Shown here piece by piece: positions 35,492-44,793 of a DNA stretch of 64,000 nt (positions within the stretch are counted from its first letter, which is position 1; each line of letters begins with the position of its first letter). The notes under the pieces were generated by a model. It made no database searches. It saw only the letters and a list, made by a program, of their open reading frames with translations, and had not been told where the DNA came from. The translations under genes and the position numbers were made by a program. Where the stretch lies: NCBI RefSeq assembly GCF_020329485.1, contig NZ_JAGKJI010000004.1, forward strand, positions 62,001-126,000, written 5' to 3'. This stretch comes from Bradyrhizobium cenepequi (GTDB taxonomy: Bacteria; Pseudomonadota; Alphaproteobacteria; Rhizobiales; Xanthobacteraceae).

Positions 35492-36883
35492 GTGCGGGCA
35501 ACACACCATATGGCGTGGTTCGGGATGGCGGCGCTTGCCGCCGCCATCCTTGTCGCGCGCGCGTCGGCGGCGCAGCTTGCGATTACGCCAGAGGTGAGTG
35601 ACCTGCAGGCGGTGCTCGACCAGGCGGCGGAAGGCGACGAAGTGCGCCTCTCCGCCGGCACCTATCGCGGGCCGCTGCGGATCGCCCACCGCATTATCCT
35701 TGCCGGCGAAGCAGGCGCCGTCGTCACGGGATCCCGCCAGGGCAGCGTCGTGACCGTAACCGCTGCCGGCGCCGTGGTGCGCGGCCTCGATGTGCGCGGG
35801 TCCGGCCGTTCGCTCGAGACGATGGACTCCGGCATTTTCGTCGAACAATCCGCACGCGACGCCGTCATCGAGGACAATCGCCTCGAAGACAATCTGTTCG
35901 GCATCTATGTGCACGGGGCTCCCGATGCCGTGGTCCGCCACAACCGCATCACCGGCCTTCGCCAGGCGCGGGTCAGCGAGGCCGGCAACGGCGTGTCGGT
36001 GTGGAATGCGCCGGGCGCCAAGGTGATCGACAACGAATTTCGCTATGGGCGCGACGGCATCTTCGTCATCTCGAGCCGCAACAATCTGTTCAGCGGCAAC
36101 CGCTTCAGCGACCTGCGCTTTGCGATCCACTACATGTACGCCAATGACGGCGAGATCACGAATAATGTCTCGACCAGGAATACCATCGGCTACGCCTTCA
36201 TGTTCTCGAACCGGCTTATAGTTCGGGACAATGTTTCCGACCACGATCGCGACCGAGGTATCCTGTTCAACGCTGCGAATGGTTCGAAGATCACAGGCAA
36301 TACCGTGATCGGGGGATTGCAGCAGGCTGAGCGCTGGGCGACGTCCGATACCCGAACGGCGGACGATGGCATGTCGCAGATGGGTGCCACCGCGCCGGCA
36401 GGCCCGGCCAAGGGCCCGCGCCTGGGCCCAGAGAAATGCGTGTTCATCTACAACACGAACAACAATAGGTTGGAGAACAATTGGTTCGAAGGCTGTGAAA
36501 TCGGCGTGCATTTCACCGCAGGCTCCGAAGGCAACGCCATCACCGGCAACGCCTTCGTCAACAATGCCAACCAGGTCAAATATGTCGGCACCCGCCATCT
36601 CGACTGGTCCAAGGGCGGCCGCGGCAACTACTGGAGCGACAACCCTGCGTTCGATCTCAACGGCGACGGCATTGCCGACACGGCATACCGGCCAAACGAC
36701 CTGATCGACCGGGTGTTATGGACCGCACCTGCCGCAAAGGTGCTGATCAACAGTCCCGCCGTGCAGGTGATCCGGTGGGCCCAGGGGCAATTTCCCGCCC
36801 TGCTCCCCGGCGGCGTCGTCGACAGTCATCCGCTGATGTCGCCGCCGGCACGCCGCATGCTTGCGGAAGGGATTCGCCCATGA
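35492..36883 (+). CDS. nosD: NosD, periplasmic copper-maturation protein
   Basis: The protein has 463 residues if the GTG at 35492, two bases after the nosZ stop, is used; ATG 35510 is an alternative and would shorten the signal peptide. The signal peptide ends near ARASAA. The body is a right-handed parallel beta-helix (CASH domain) with repeated N-x-I/F turns such as IEDNRLEDNLFGIYVHG. It works with the NosFY transporter in assembling the CuZ centre. Its end overlaps nosF by ATGA. Confidence 0.95.
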   Translation: MRATHHMAWFGMAALAAAILVARASAAQLAITPEVSDLQAVLDQAAEGDEVRLSAGTYRGPLRIAHRIILAGEAGAVVTGSRQGSVVTVTAAGAVVRGLDVRGSGRSLETMDSGIFVEQSARDAVIEDNRLEDNLFGIYVHGAPDAVVRHNRITGLRQARVSEAGNGVSVWNAPGAKVIDNEFRYGRDGIFVISSRNNLFSGNRFSDLRFAIHYMYANDGEITNNVSTRNTIGYAFMFSNRLIVRDNVSDHDRDRGILFNAANGSKITGNTVIGGLQQAERWATSDTRTADDGMSQMGATAPAGPAKGPRLGPEKCVFIYNTNNNRLENNWFEGCEIGVHFTAGSEGNAITGNAFVNNANQVKYVGTRHLDWSKGGRGNYWSDNPAFDLNGDGIADTAYRPNDLIDRVLWTAPAAKVLINSPAVQVIRWAQGQFPALLPGGVVDSHPLMSPPARRMLAEGIRP

Positions 36884-37800
36884 CCGTTACGGTACAAATA
36901 ACCGACGTCAGCAAGCGGTATGGCCGCATCGATGCGGCGTCCGGCGTCTCGTTCGAACTCGGCCAAGGCGAAATGGTCGCCTTGATCGGCCACAACGGCG
37001 CCGGCAAGACCACGCTGATGAAGTTGATGCTGGGTCTGATTCACCCGACGCACGGCTCGATCCGGGTTCTGGGGGAGGATCCCGCCGCAGGTCAGTTTTC
37101 GGCACGGCGCCGGCTCGGCTACCTGCCGGAAAACGTTTCCTTCGATGCTTCGCTGACGGGCCGCGAGACGCAGCGATTCTATGCCAGACTGAAGCAGGAG
37201 CCGCTCGCAAAGGCAGAGCAACTGCTTGACGTCGTAGGGCTCGGCGCAGCCGCCGACCGGCGCGTCGGCACCTATTCGAAAGGCATGCGCCAGCGGCTCG
37301 GCCTGGCGCAGGCGTTGATCGGACGGCCGCAATTGCTGCTGCTCGACGAGCCGACCACCGGTCTCGATCCTGAACTGCGCCAGACCTTTTATGACGCGAT
37401 CCAGCGGCTTGCCGCCGAAGGCACCACGGTTCTGCTCTGCTCGCATGTGCTGACTGAACTGGAGGAGCGGGCGGGACGCGTCATCATCATGAATCGCGGC
37501 GTCAAGGTCGCCGACGGATCGCTCGACGAGTTGCGACGCCTTGCACGGCTGCCGACCAAGATCCGCCTCAAAGTGTCCGGTCTCGCTTCCGGCGAGGTGC
37601 CGTCCTGGCTAGCTGCATCTACGCCACATCGGCGGCTGAACGGGCATATCGTCGAGATCGACGCGGCGCCCGAGCAAAAGCTCGACCTCCTGCGTCGCGT
37701 GATGGCGGCGGGGACGTCGGTCGAGGACCTCGACGTGATGTCGCCGAGTCTTGATGAGCTCTATGCCCATTTCCTGCGATCGGCGGAGACGCCGCGATGA
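36880..37800 (+). CDS. nosF: NosF, ABC ATPase
   Basis: The 306-residue ATPase begins at ATG 36880, overlapping nosD by ATGA. Walker A is GHNGAGKTT, the signature YSKGMRQRLGLAQ and Walker B LLLLDEPTTGLDP. A C-terminal domain of about 80 residues after the nucleotide-binding part is typical of NosF. It drives the NosFY exporter that supplies NosD or sulfur/copper for CuZ assembly. Confidence 0.96.
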   Translation: MTVTVQITDVSKRYGRIDAASGVSFELGQGEMVALIGHNGAGKTTLMKLMLGLIHPTHGSIRVLGEDPAAGQFSARRRLGYLPENVSFDASLTGRETQRFYARLKQEPLAKAEQLLDVVGLGAAADRRVGTYSKGMRQRLGLAQALIGRPQLLLLDEPTTGLDPELRQTFYDAIQRLAAEGTTVLLCSHVLTELEERAGRVIIMNRGVKVADGSLDELRRLARLPTKIRLKVSGLASGEVPSWLAASTPHRRLNGHIVEIDAAPEQKLDLLRRVMAAGTSVEDLDVMSPSLDELYAHFLRSAETPR

Positions 37801-38630
37801 ACGCCATCCTTACCATCACGGCCAAGGAAATCCGCCAGGCCATCCGCAACCGCTGGGTGCTTGCCGCAACGCTGCTGCTGGCGGCCCTTGCGCTATCGTT
37901 GACCTTCCTGGGCAGCGCACCGAGCGGCAGCAATGTGGGTGCGCGACCGCTCGATATCGTCATCGTCAGCCTGTCGAGTCTCACGATCTTCCTGGTGCCG
38001 CTTATTGCGCTACTGATCTCGCATGATGCCATCGTCGGCGACATGGAACGCGGCACCATGCTGCTGCTGCTGAGCTATCCGGTGGCCCGCTGGCAGGTGC
38101 TGATCGGCAAGTTCTTCGGGCACCTGGCGGTGCTGGCCTTTGCTACCTGTCTCGGCTACGGCGCGGCGGTCGGCGCCTTGCTGGCAACCGGCAGCCAGAT
38201 GGATCGGGAGGGGCTCGCCGCCTTCGCCGCCATGATCGGCTCGTCCGTGCTGCTGGGCGCGGTATTCGTCGCGATCGGCTATTGGGTCAGCGCGCTGGTG
38301 CGCGACCGCGGCACCGCTGCGGGCATCTCGATCGGCCTGTGGCTCTTGCTCGTGCTGGTCTACGACATGGCGTTGCTCGGCCTGCTCGTGCTGGACAAGG
38401 GGCAAAACATTTCCGGCAGCGCGCTCAATGCCTTGCTCCTGCTCAACCCGACGGATGTCTACCGGCTGTTCAACCTGACCGGATTTGCCAATGTAAGCAT
38501 GTTCTCGGGCATGGCAGGCCTTGTCGGAAGCGCGACGCTGTCCGCGGAGTTCCTGGTCGCGGTGCTGGCGCTGTGGACCCTTGTACCGCTGGCATTCGCA
38601 AGCCTGTCGTTCTCGCGGAGGGAGCTATGA
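37797..38630 (+). CDS. nosY: NosY, ABC permease
   Basis: The 277-residue protein has six hydrophobic helices, the first after ITAKEIRQAIRNRWV, a feature shared with ABC-2-type permeases. It overlaps nosF and nosL by ATGA on both sides, so nosDFYL are translationally coupled. It is the membrane half of the NosFY transporter. Confidence 0.96.
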   Translation: MNAILTITAKEIRQAIRNRWVLAATLLLAALALSLTFLGSAPSGSNVGARPLDIVIVSLSSLTIFLVPLIALLISHDAIVGDMERGTMLLLLSYPVARWQVLIGKFFGHLAVLAFATCLGYGAAVGALLATGSQMDREGLAAFAAMIGSSVLLGAVFVAIGYWVSALVRDRGTAAGISIGLWLLLVLVYDMALLGLLVLDKGQNISGSALNALLLLNPTDVYRLFNLTGFANVSMFSGMAGLVGSATLSAEFLVAVLALWTLVPLAFASLSFSRREL

Positions 38631-39178
38631 GGCGGATTGCCCTCGTCCACGCACTGGTCGCAATGATCCTGCTCGCCGGCTGCGGTGAAAAGCAACAGGC
38701 TGCGCTGCCGCCGCCGCTCAAGATGACGGCTGAAGCGACCGGCCACTATTGCGGCATGAACGTGAGCGAGCATCCGGGGCCGAAAGGACAGATCTTTGCG
38801 GCGAGCCTGATCGAACCGGTGTGGTTCTCCTCGGCGCGCGACGCGATCGCTTTCACGATGCTGCCGGACGAACCCAAGGACATCCAGGCCATCTACGTCT
38901 CCGACATGGCGAAGGCGGCGAGCTGGGACAAGCCCGGTGCGGACAATTGGGTCGAAGCGCGGAAGGCACTGTTCGTGATCGACAGCCGCGTCAAGGGCGG
39001 AATGGGCGGTGCCGAGGCCGTGCCGTTTTCGGACCGCGGCGCGGCAGAAAAGTTTGCCGCCGAGCACGGCGGGCGGATCGTCGGCTTCACCGAGGTGCCG
39101 CGGGATTATGTGCTGGGATCGAACGAGACCAGCACGGTGCCGGATGACAAGGCATCCGCGCCCGGCTCGACCAACTGA
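38627..39178 (+). CDS. nosL: NosL, copper-delivery lipoprotein
   Basis: The 183-residue protein has a lipobox (LLAGC, Cys near residue 20), so it should be anchored in the outer leaflet of a periplasmic membrane. The HYCGMNV segment supplies Cys and Met ligands for Cu(I). NosL donates copper for NosZ. The start overlaps the nosY stop. The C-terminal tail after the NosL domain is Ser/Thr/Pro-rich. Confidence 0.95.
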   Translation: MRRIALVHALVAMILLAGCGEKQQAALPPPLKMTAEATGHYCGMNVSEHPGPKGQIFAASLIEPVWFSSARDAIAFTMLPDEPKDIQAIYVSDMAKAASWDKPGADNWVEARKALFVIDSRVKGGMGGAEAVPFSDRGAAEKFAAEHGGRIVGFTEVPRDYVLGSNETSTVPDDKASAPGSTN

Positions 39179-39191
39179 GGAGGAGACATTC

Positions 39192-40187
39192 ATGGCCCAG
39201 GTGTTGTCGCGCCGCCGTTTCATCAGCATCAGCGCCGCAGCGGCAGGCCTTTCCCTCGTCCCATTCGGACACGAAGCAAGCGCGGACGCCAAGCTCCTCA
39301 CGTGGCGCGGCACGATGCTCGGCGCCGTCGCCACCATGAAGATCCATCACGAGGATCCGCGTGAAGCAGAACGGCTGATTGCGGCAGCCCGCATGGAAGC
39401 ACGGCGGCTCGAGCGGCTGTTCAGCCTTTATCTGGACGACTCCGCGCTGGTCGAGCTGAACCGAACGGGTGTGCTGGTCGACCCTGCCTTCGAACTGGTG
39501 CATCTCATGGAAATTTCGCTGCGCTATGCGGAACTGACGAACGGCGCGTTCGATCCAACCGTACAGCCGCTGTGGCGCCTCTACGCAGATCATTTCTCGC
39601 AGCCTCATGCCGATCCCAATGGCCCGGCCCGGGCCGAAATGCGGACAGCCCTTGCGAAGGTCGGCTACCAGCGGCTTCGCGTCAGCCGCGACCGCATCAC
39701 GATACCGCGCGGTGCCGCAATCACCCTGAACGGCATTGCGCAAGGCTATATCACGGACAGGATCGTCGACCTCCTGCGCGCGCAAGGTATCGCGCGCAGT
39801 CTCGTTGACATGGGCGAGAGCCGCGCCATCGGACCACGTCCGGACGGACAGCCTTGGGAAATCGGGATCGCCGACCCCGATTCGGCGGGCCTCACCGCGA
39901 CAGTCATTCCGATCGTCGACCGCGCAGTATCGACATCAGGCAGCTACGGCTTCCGTTTCGATGCCCGCGCCTGCTTCAACCACCTGTTCGACCCGTCGAA
40001 CGGCGGCTGCGCCGAACGGTACCGCAGCGTGACGACCGTCGCAGCCGACGCGACCGCCGCCGACGCGATGTCGACCGCCTTCAGCCTGATGGCGGAGCCG
40101 CAGATCCGCTCCTTGCTCGTTCCTGCGAAGGTCGAGCGAGTGCACCTCATCGATGCCGGAGGAAATGCGTCTGATCTCGCCGCGTAG
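39192..40187 (+). CDS. nosX: NosX, ApbE-type FMN transferase
   Basis: The 331-residue protein begins at ATG 39192 after GAGGAGGAGA. A Tat signal (SRRRFISISAAAAG) exports it. The ApbE fold shows ALVELNRTG, ITLNGIAQGYITDRI, the LVDMGES strand and STSGSYGFRF, followed by a C-terminal A-D-A-M-S-T metal-binding segment. ApbE enzymes attach FMN through a phosphoester to Thr; the expected target is the SGATVT motif of NosR. Confidence 0.96.
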   Translation: MAQVLSRRRFISISAAAAGLSLVPFGHEASADAKLLTWRGTMLGAVATMKIHHEDPREAERLIAAARMEARRLERLFSLYLDDSALVELNRTGVLVDPAFELVHLMEISLRYAELTNGAFDPTVQPLWRLYADHFSQPHADPNGPARAEMRTALAKVGYQRLRVSRDRITIPRGAAITLNGIAQGYITDRIVDLLRAQGIARSLVDMGESRAIGPRPDGQPWEIGIADPDSAGLTATVIPIVDRAVSTSGSYGFRFDARACFNHLFDPSNGGCAERYRSVTTVAADATAADAMSTAFSLMAEPQIRSLLVPAKVERVHLIDAGGNASDLAA

Positions 40188-40338
40188 GTTGACGCATCGG
40201 CCGACAAAGCGCCCGTGAAGCTTGCCCAATGATCGAGTTCTCAGCGAAGATCGGCAAAGGTCCGCGCATGGCCTGCTTGGGACTATGATAAGCTCGGCAT
40301 CCGTCACAAGCCCTCGCTCTTGCACGTGGTTGCGGCTG

Positions 40339-40695
40339 ATGCGTCGCGTTTATCTTGTTCTCGGTCTTATCTTCATCGCCATCGGCGTTGTCGGTGCATT
40401 CTTGCCGGTGCTCCCGACAACGCCGTTCCTGATCCTTGCCACGACCTGCTTCGCACGATCCTCGCCGCGGCTTGAAAATTGGCTTCTCTCTCATCCCCGC
40501 TTCGGGCCGCCGCTGCATGCGTGGCGTGAGCACGGCGCGATCCCCCTGAGAGCGAAACTGCTGGCTCTTGCCGGCACGAGTGTCGGATTCTTGCTATTCT
40601 GGATCGGGACCGCGCCTGGCCCGATCCTGACGGCAGGCGTTGGAGTACTCATGCTCACGGGTCTGGTCTACGTCTTCAGCAGACCGTCGGCTTGA
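40339..40695 (+). CDS. DUF454 (YbaN family) inner-membrane protein
   Basis: The 118-residue protein starts at ATG 40339; no strong site is visible, and ATG 40285 would add 18 unconserved residues. The family hallmark is the first helix with GLIFIAIGVVGAFLPVLPTTPF, then CFARSSPRLENWLLSHPRFGPPL and two further helices. Function is unknown. It lies 150 bp after nosX on the same strand, so co-transcription is possible but not shown. Confidence 0.88.
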   Translation: MRRVYLVLGLIFIAIGVVGAFLPVLPTTPFLILATTCFARSSPRLENWLLSHPRFGPPLHAWREHGAIPLRAKLLALAGTSVGFLLFWIGTAPGPILTAGVGVLMLTGLVYVFSRPSA

Positions 40696-40755
40696 ACTTG
40701 AACAGGCTGGTTCTGGCGTCCCCTTAAGCATTACGCACCAGGACTAAATGCAGAG

Positions 40756-41973
40756 CTATTTTTCAATCAGCGGACATTGGCTTTCGGAGAGCGGACGGAA
40801 GGATTCCTTGCCGGACATCTCAGCCAACACCTGATAGAAGTCGCCGCGATATTTGGATTCGGCGGGAGACTTCACCTTCATCAGGTAAGTCTTGTGCATC
40901 ACACGACCGTCGGCCCGGACTTCAACGTTCTTGTTGTAGAAATCGTTCACCGGCATTTCCCGGATCTTCGCGGCGACGGCCTTGCCGTCATCGCTGCCGG
41001 CCGCCTGCACAGCCTTCAAATAGTGCATCACCGAGGCATAAGTTCCGGCCGTGATCAGATTCGGGATAAAGCCGCCGGAGCGTTCCATAAAGCGCTTGGC
41101 CCAGGCGCGGGTCTCATCGTTAGTATCCCAATAGAATGAAGTGGTCAGCGTCAAACCTTGGGCTACGTGAAGTCCAAGCCCCTCGATGTCGTTGATATAG
41201 ATCACCAGGCTCGCGAGATTTTGCCCGGACTGGACGATACCGAATTCACGAGCCTGCTTGATGGCGGTCAGCAGATCGGCGCCCGACATCGCCAGTCCGA
41301 TTTCCTTGGCTTTCGACGCTTGCGCCTGCAAGAGGAACGAGGAGAAGTCCGGTGAGCCAAAGGGAAAACGCACGCTGCCGACTACCTTGCCGCCATTCGC
41401 CTCGACGAAACGGCTCGCATCATTCTGAAGAGAATGACCGAAGGCATAGTCGCTGGTCAGAAAGAACCAAGAGGTACCACCCTGTTTGGTCATCTGGCTC
41501 GCGGTACCCTTGGCAAACGAGTAGGTGTCGTAGCTCCACTGCGTCGTGGTCGCCGAACAGGACTTTCCCGTGAGCTCCGTGGTTGCTGCGCCAGAGATCA
41601 AGAGGATCTTGTTGCGCGGACGCGCAATCTCTTGCGTCGCCAGCGCGACCGCGGAGCCGGCCACATCCGTGATCGCATCAACGCCCTCCGTGTCAAACCA
41701 CTTGCGACTTAACGTAGAGGCGATGTCGGCCTTGTTTTGATGATCCGCGGTAACGACGACGATCGGCTTGCCGAGCACCTTCCCTCCGAAATCATCGACC
41801 GCCATCTGTGTAGCCTCAACCGAATGCTTGCCGACGAGATATGAGAATCCACCTGAGTGGTCGGTCAATACCCCAATTTTGACCGCGTCGTCGGAAACCT
41901 GCGCATGCGCTGTGGCGCACGATGCCAACACAGCCGCAACGACCACTCCCAAGCTTGATGCCTTCACAATCAT
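40756..41973 (-). CDS. Liv/urea-type periplasmic substrate-binding protein
   Basis: The 405-residue protein begins at ATG 41973 behind AGGGGAG; the frame upstream overlaps the gamma-glutamyltransferase gene. A signal peptide ends at ATAHAQ. The mature protein is a type-I binding fold (KIGVLTDHSGGFSYLVG). It has no adjacent permease or ATPase. It follows the gamma-glutamyltransferase gene by 34 bp and is probably co-transcribed, so its ligand may be a gamma-glutamyl compound or its product (inference). Confidence 0.9.
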   Translation of the reverse strand: MIVKASSLGVVVAAVLASCATAHAQVSDDAVKIGVLTDHSGGFSYLVGKHSVEATQMAVDDFGGKVLGKPIVVVTADHQNKADIASTLSRKWFDTEGVDAITDVAGSAVALATQEIARPRNKILLISGAATTELTGKSCSATTTQWSYDTYSFAKGTASQMTKQGGTSWFFLTSDYAFGHSLQNDASRFVEANGGKVVGSVRFPFGSPDFSSFLLQAQASKAKEIGLAMSGADLLTAIKQAREFGIVQSGQNLASLVIYINDIEGLGLHVAQGLTLTTSFYWDTNDETRAWAKRFMERSGGFIPNLITAGTYASVMHYLKAVQAAGSDDGKAVAAKIREMPVNDFYNKNVEVRADGRVMHKTYLMKVKSPAESKYRGDFYQVLAEMSGKESFRPLSESQCPLIEK

Positions 41974-42007
41974 TCTCCCCTCTGGAATTTCGGTTGTTGT
42001 CTGAGGC

Positions 42008-43621
42008 TCAGATCCCCAGTGCGATCCCGTCGTGTCCGGGATCGGCGCCGCCGTCGAGCTTGTCGCCATCAATGTGGATGCCGTGGACGGCCGCGAACCC
42101 AAACGTGTACGGACTGCGGATCACCTCGTAGCCCTCGGCCTCGAGCTGCCTGGTCGTGCGATGGATGATCCGATTTGAAACGTCGATGGCATTGCTGGTT
42201 GCCGAGAACCGCGGCGCGCTCACCGCTTCGGTCATCGTCATGCCGAAATCGAGGACGTTAAGGATCGCTTGCAGCACGCCCATCGCAATCTGCGTGGCGC
42301 CCGGAGCGCCAATCACCAGATGGGGCTTGCCCCCACGAAAAATGATCGAAGGGCACACCGAAGTGAAGCGCGCCTTGCCTGGCGCAATGCTACCAGCCCG
42401 GCCTGGCCGAGGATCGAACACGGCCATGCAGCCGTTGTAAAAGAAGCCAAGGCCATCGGTGATAACGCCGGACGGCATTCCAAGCGAATGCGTCATGGTC
42501 ACGCAGTTGCCGTCGCGGTCGATGACCGAAACCTGGGTTGTATCCTTCGACGGAAATCCGGAATTGAGCCGTGGCACATCTGCTTTGACCCGCGCGGCGA
42601 TGTCCTTCGCCATAGCGGCAGCGTAGTCCTTTGACGCCAGGCGTGAAATGGGAACGTCGACGAAGCCGGGATCGCCTATGAAGTTATCCTTGTCGATGGT
42701 CGCGCGCTTCATGGCTTCGCATACGACGCGGAGATACTCGGCGCTGTTATGTCCCATATCCGCCAGATCGAAACGCTCAAGCATATTGAGCATCTCGATC
42801 AGCATGAGGCCACCGCCGGGCGGATTGTTGGTGGTAACTTCGTAGCCGCGATATGTGCTTCGCAGCGGATCGAGCCATTTGGGCTGATACGATGCGAGAT
42901 CCTCAGCCGTGATCAGGCCGCCGTGCTCCCGCATGTCGCGTGCGATGCGCTGCGCTAGCTCACCCTTATAGAAAACGTCCGAGCCGCCCTCGGCAATCAG
43001 GCGGAGCGTCCTGGCATAATCCGGATTGCGCACGAGATCGCCCACGCGCTTCGGCGTGCCGTCGTCACGGCAATAGAGGCTGCGCCCGGATGGCGAGAAT
43101 GCCAGCCGCTCCACGCCTGAAGCACGCCCCATTGTGCCAGGATCAGACCAGAAAAACTCGACGTGCGGACGCACCATCCAGCCGCGCTCGGCCCACTCGA
43201 TGGCTGGAGCCACAATATCGCGCCACGGCAGGACACCGAATCTGGCGTGTGCCTCGAAATATGCTTTCAGCGACGCCGGAACGCAGGCCGACTGATAACC
43301 GACGTCATTGACCTTGCCCCTGAGAATAAAGCCATAGCCATCCCTCGCCTCACCTTCGATCAGGTGCGCCCACATATCGGGGCGCGCAGCGGCGGGCGAC
43401 GGGGCATGAAAGTCGAGATATTTGTGAAAGTTCTGCGCCGGGAAGTAGATGCCGGCGCTTCCGAACCCGGCGATGCCGGTCATCAGCGGGTCCACCACGC
43501 CCTGCACGAGCGCGCACGCGATCGCTGCATCGATAGCGTTGCCGCCGGCCTGCAGCATCGTCGCCCCTGCCTCGGCCGCTTCGGCTTGTGCCGCAACAAT
43601 CATCGCCTTCGCTTGGGGCAT
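42008..43621 (-). CDS. Gamma-glutamyltransferase family enzyme without signal peptide
   Basis: The 537-residue enzyme starts at ATG 43621 after CGGAGGAA. The Ntn-hydrolase processing site is visible at KDTTQVSVID, where the second Thr would be the new N-terminus of the small subunit. The N-terminal AEAGATMLQAGGNAIDAAIA, NPPGGG and VGQA-like GAPGATQIAMGV glycine motifs are typical. No signal peptide is present, unlike the periplasmic glutathione-degrading enzymes, so it may act in the cytoplasm. GGT relatives also include cephalosporin acylase-like amidases. Confidence 0.92.
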   Translation of the reverse strand: MPQAKAMIVAAQAEAAEAGATMLQAGGNAIDAAIACALVQGVVDPLMTGIAGFGSAGIYFPAQNFHKYLDFHAPSPAAARPDMWAHLIEGEARDGYGFILRGKVNDVGYQSACVPASLKAYFEAHARFGVLPWRDIVAPAIEWAERGWMVRPHVEFFWSDPGTMGRASGVERLAFSPSGRSLYCRDDGTPKRVGDLVRNPDYARTLRLIAEGGSDVFYKGELAQRIARDMREHGGLITAEDLASYQPKWLDPLRSTYRGYEVTTNNPPGGGLMLIEMLNMLERFDLADMGHNSAEYLRVVCEAMKRATIDKDNFIGDPGFVDVPISRLASKDYAAAMAKDIAARVKADVPRLNSGFPSKDTTQVSVIDRDGNCVTMTHSLGMPSGVITDGLGFFYNGCMAVFDPRPGRAGSIAPGKARFTSVCPSIIFRGGKPHLVIGAPGATQIAMGVLQAILNVLDFGMTMTEAVSAPRFSATSNAIDVSNRIIHRTTRQLEAEGYEVIRSPYTFGFAAVHGIHIDGDKLDGGADPGHDGIALGI

Positions 43622-43749
43622 GTTTCCTCCGTTTCACTTCACTGATGGGGTCGCAGCAGCAGAGAACTACGGCCGCATTCCGCAATCGCATTGTTGCTCA
43701 CCGGTTTGGCAAATAGTATTCATGCCTGTCCAATACCAAGTGAGCGCTA

Positions 43750-43772
43750 ATTGATAACCAGGTGATATCAAT
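43750..43772. promoter_or_regulatory. Candidate LysR-type operator
   Basis: ATTGATA and TATCAAT flank a 9-base spacer in this 23-bp inverted repeat, which contains the T-N11-A core of LysR-type boxes. It ends 7 bases before the LysR gene's ATG (43780) and 128 bases upstream of the divergent gamma-glutamyltransferase gene. An autoregulatory and activating site is likely. Confidence 0.5.
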
Positions 43773-43779
43773 TCCCCAG

Positions 43780-44685
43780 ATGGTCCATCCCTCGCTTCAC
43801 GCCAAGACGCAATACTTCCTTGCCGTGGCGGAGACGCTTAGCTTCCGAAAAGCCGCTCGGATGCTCGGAATTGCACAGCCGGCTCTCAGCCGCAGCATCC
43901 GGCAGCTTGAGAGCCAGTTCGGCTTCCCCCTGTTTGAGCGCTCGACGCGTCACGTGGCGCTAACCCCCGCCGGCGAAACCTTGTATCGCGAAGCGGCCGA
44001 AGCGATGCGACGGCTAACACGTGCGTTCGCGCGCGCCGGCGCCGTGGCGCAGGGTCTCAGCGGTACGGTGAGGGTCGGCTACTCAACGTTCGCCGCAACT
44101 GGCCCAATGTCGGATGTCATCATAGAGTTCCGCAAGAAGTATCCGGAAGCCCAGGTCGGTCTCCGATTGCTTGCATCATCGGAGCAATCCGAAGCGCTGA
44201 ATGAAGGCACTATCGACCTCGGATTCATGATGTCCAATGTGTCGTCGGGTCCGCAGAAAACCATTCCTATCTCGTCTGAACGGCTCATCGCGCTTGTGCC
44301 CGCCAGTCACGCTTGGGCCAGGCAACGATCGATAACACTGCGACGCATGGCGACGGTACCGATCGTGATCGGTACTGCAAGTCGATGGCGCGGCTTCAGG
44401 ATGCTTGTCGATGATATGACTGCGGCGAAAGGAGTGACACTGAACGTTGTCGAGGAGGCCGACGACTTGCCGGTGCTGCTTCAACTCGTGCGGTCGGGCT
44501 TCGGCTGCACCATTCTCGATGCGTCCTTCATTCCGACGTTACCGCCGGGGATCAAGCCGCTCGAAATCAAAGATGCCAGAGCAACGCTGGACATCGCGCT
44601 CGCCTGGCGAGAGGACAGCCTGTCCCCGCTCACCACTCGGTTTATCGAGGTCGCGAGAGAACTGATCAAAAAGCCAGCCGGCTAA
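43780..44685 (+). CDS. LysR-family transcriptional regulator
   Basis: The protein is 301 residues from ATG 43780. A GTG at 43762 lies inside the palindrome and is less likely. The helix-turn-helix reads FRKAARMLGIAQPALSRSIRQLE, with FPLFERSTRHVALTPAGE after it. The C-terminal part is the type-2 periplasmic-binding-like effector domain. It is divergent from the gamma-glutamyltransferase and binding-protein genes, the usual LysR arrangement for a target operon. Confidence 0.93.
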   Translation: MVHPSLHAKTQYFLAVAETLSFRKAARMLGIAQPALSRSIRQLESQFGFPLFERSTRHVALTPAGETLYREAAEAMRRLTRAFARAGAVAQGLSGTVRVGYSTFAATGPMSDVIIEFRKKYPEAQVGLRLLASSEQSEALNEGTIDLGFMMSNVSSGPQKTIPISSERLIALVPASHAWARQRSITLRRMATVPIVIGTASRWRGFRMLVDDMTAAKGVTLNVVEEADDLPVLLQLVRSGFGCTILDASFIPTLPPGIKPLEIKDARATLDIALAWREDSLSPLTTRFIEVARELIKKPAG

Positions 44686-44793
44686 CGGCTGTGCCACGAT
44701 CAGGCCACAGGCGGACAACTCAGAGGCGTTGATCTGATCCCAGGATGGCCCGTCGGCCATCGCCGAGAAGCGAGCCGACGAGCCTGCTGCAGA

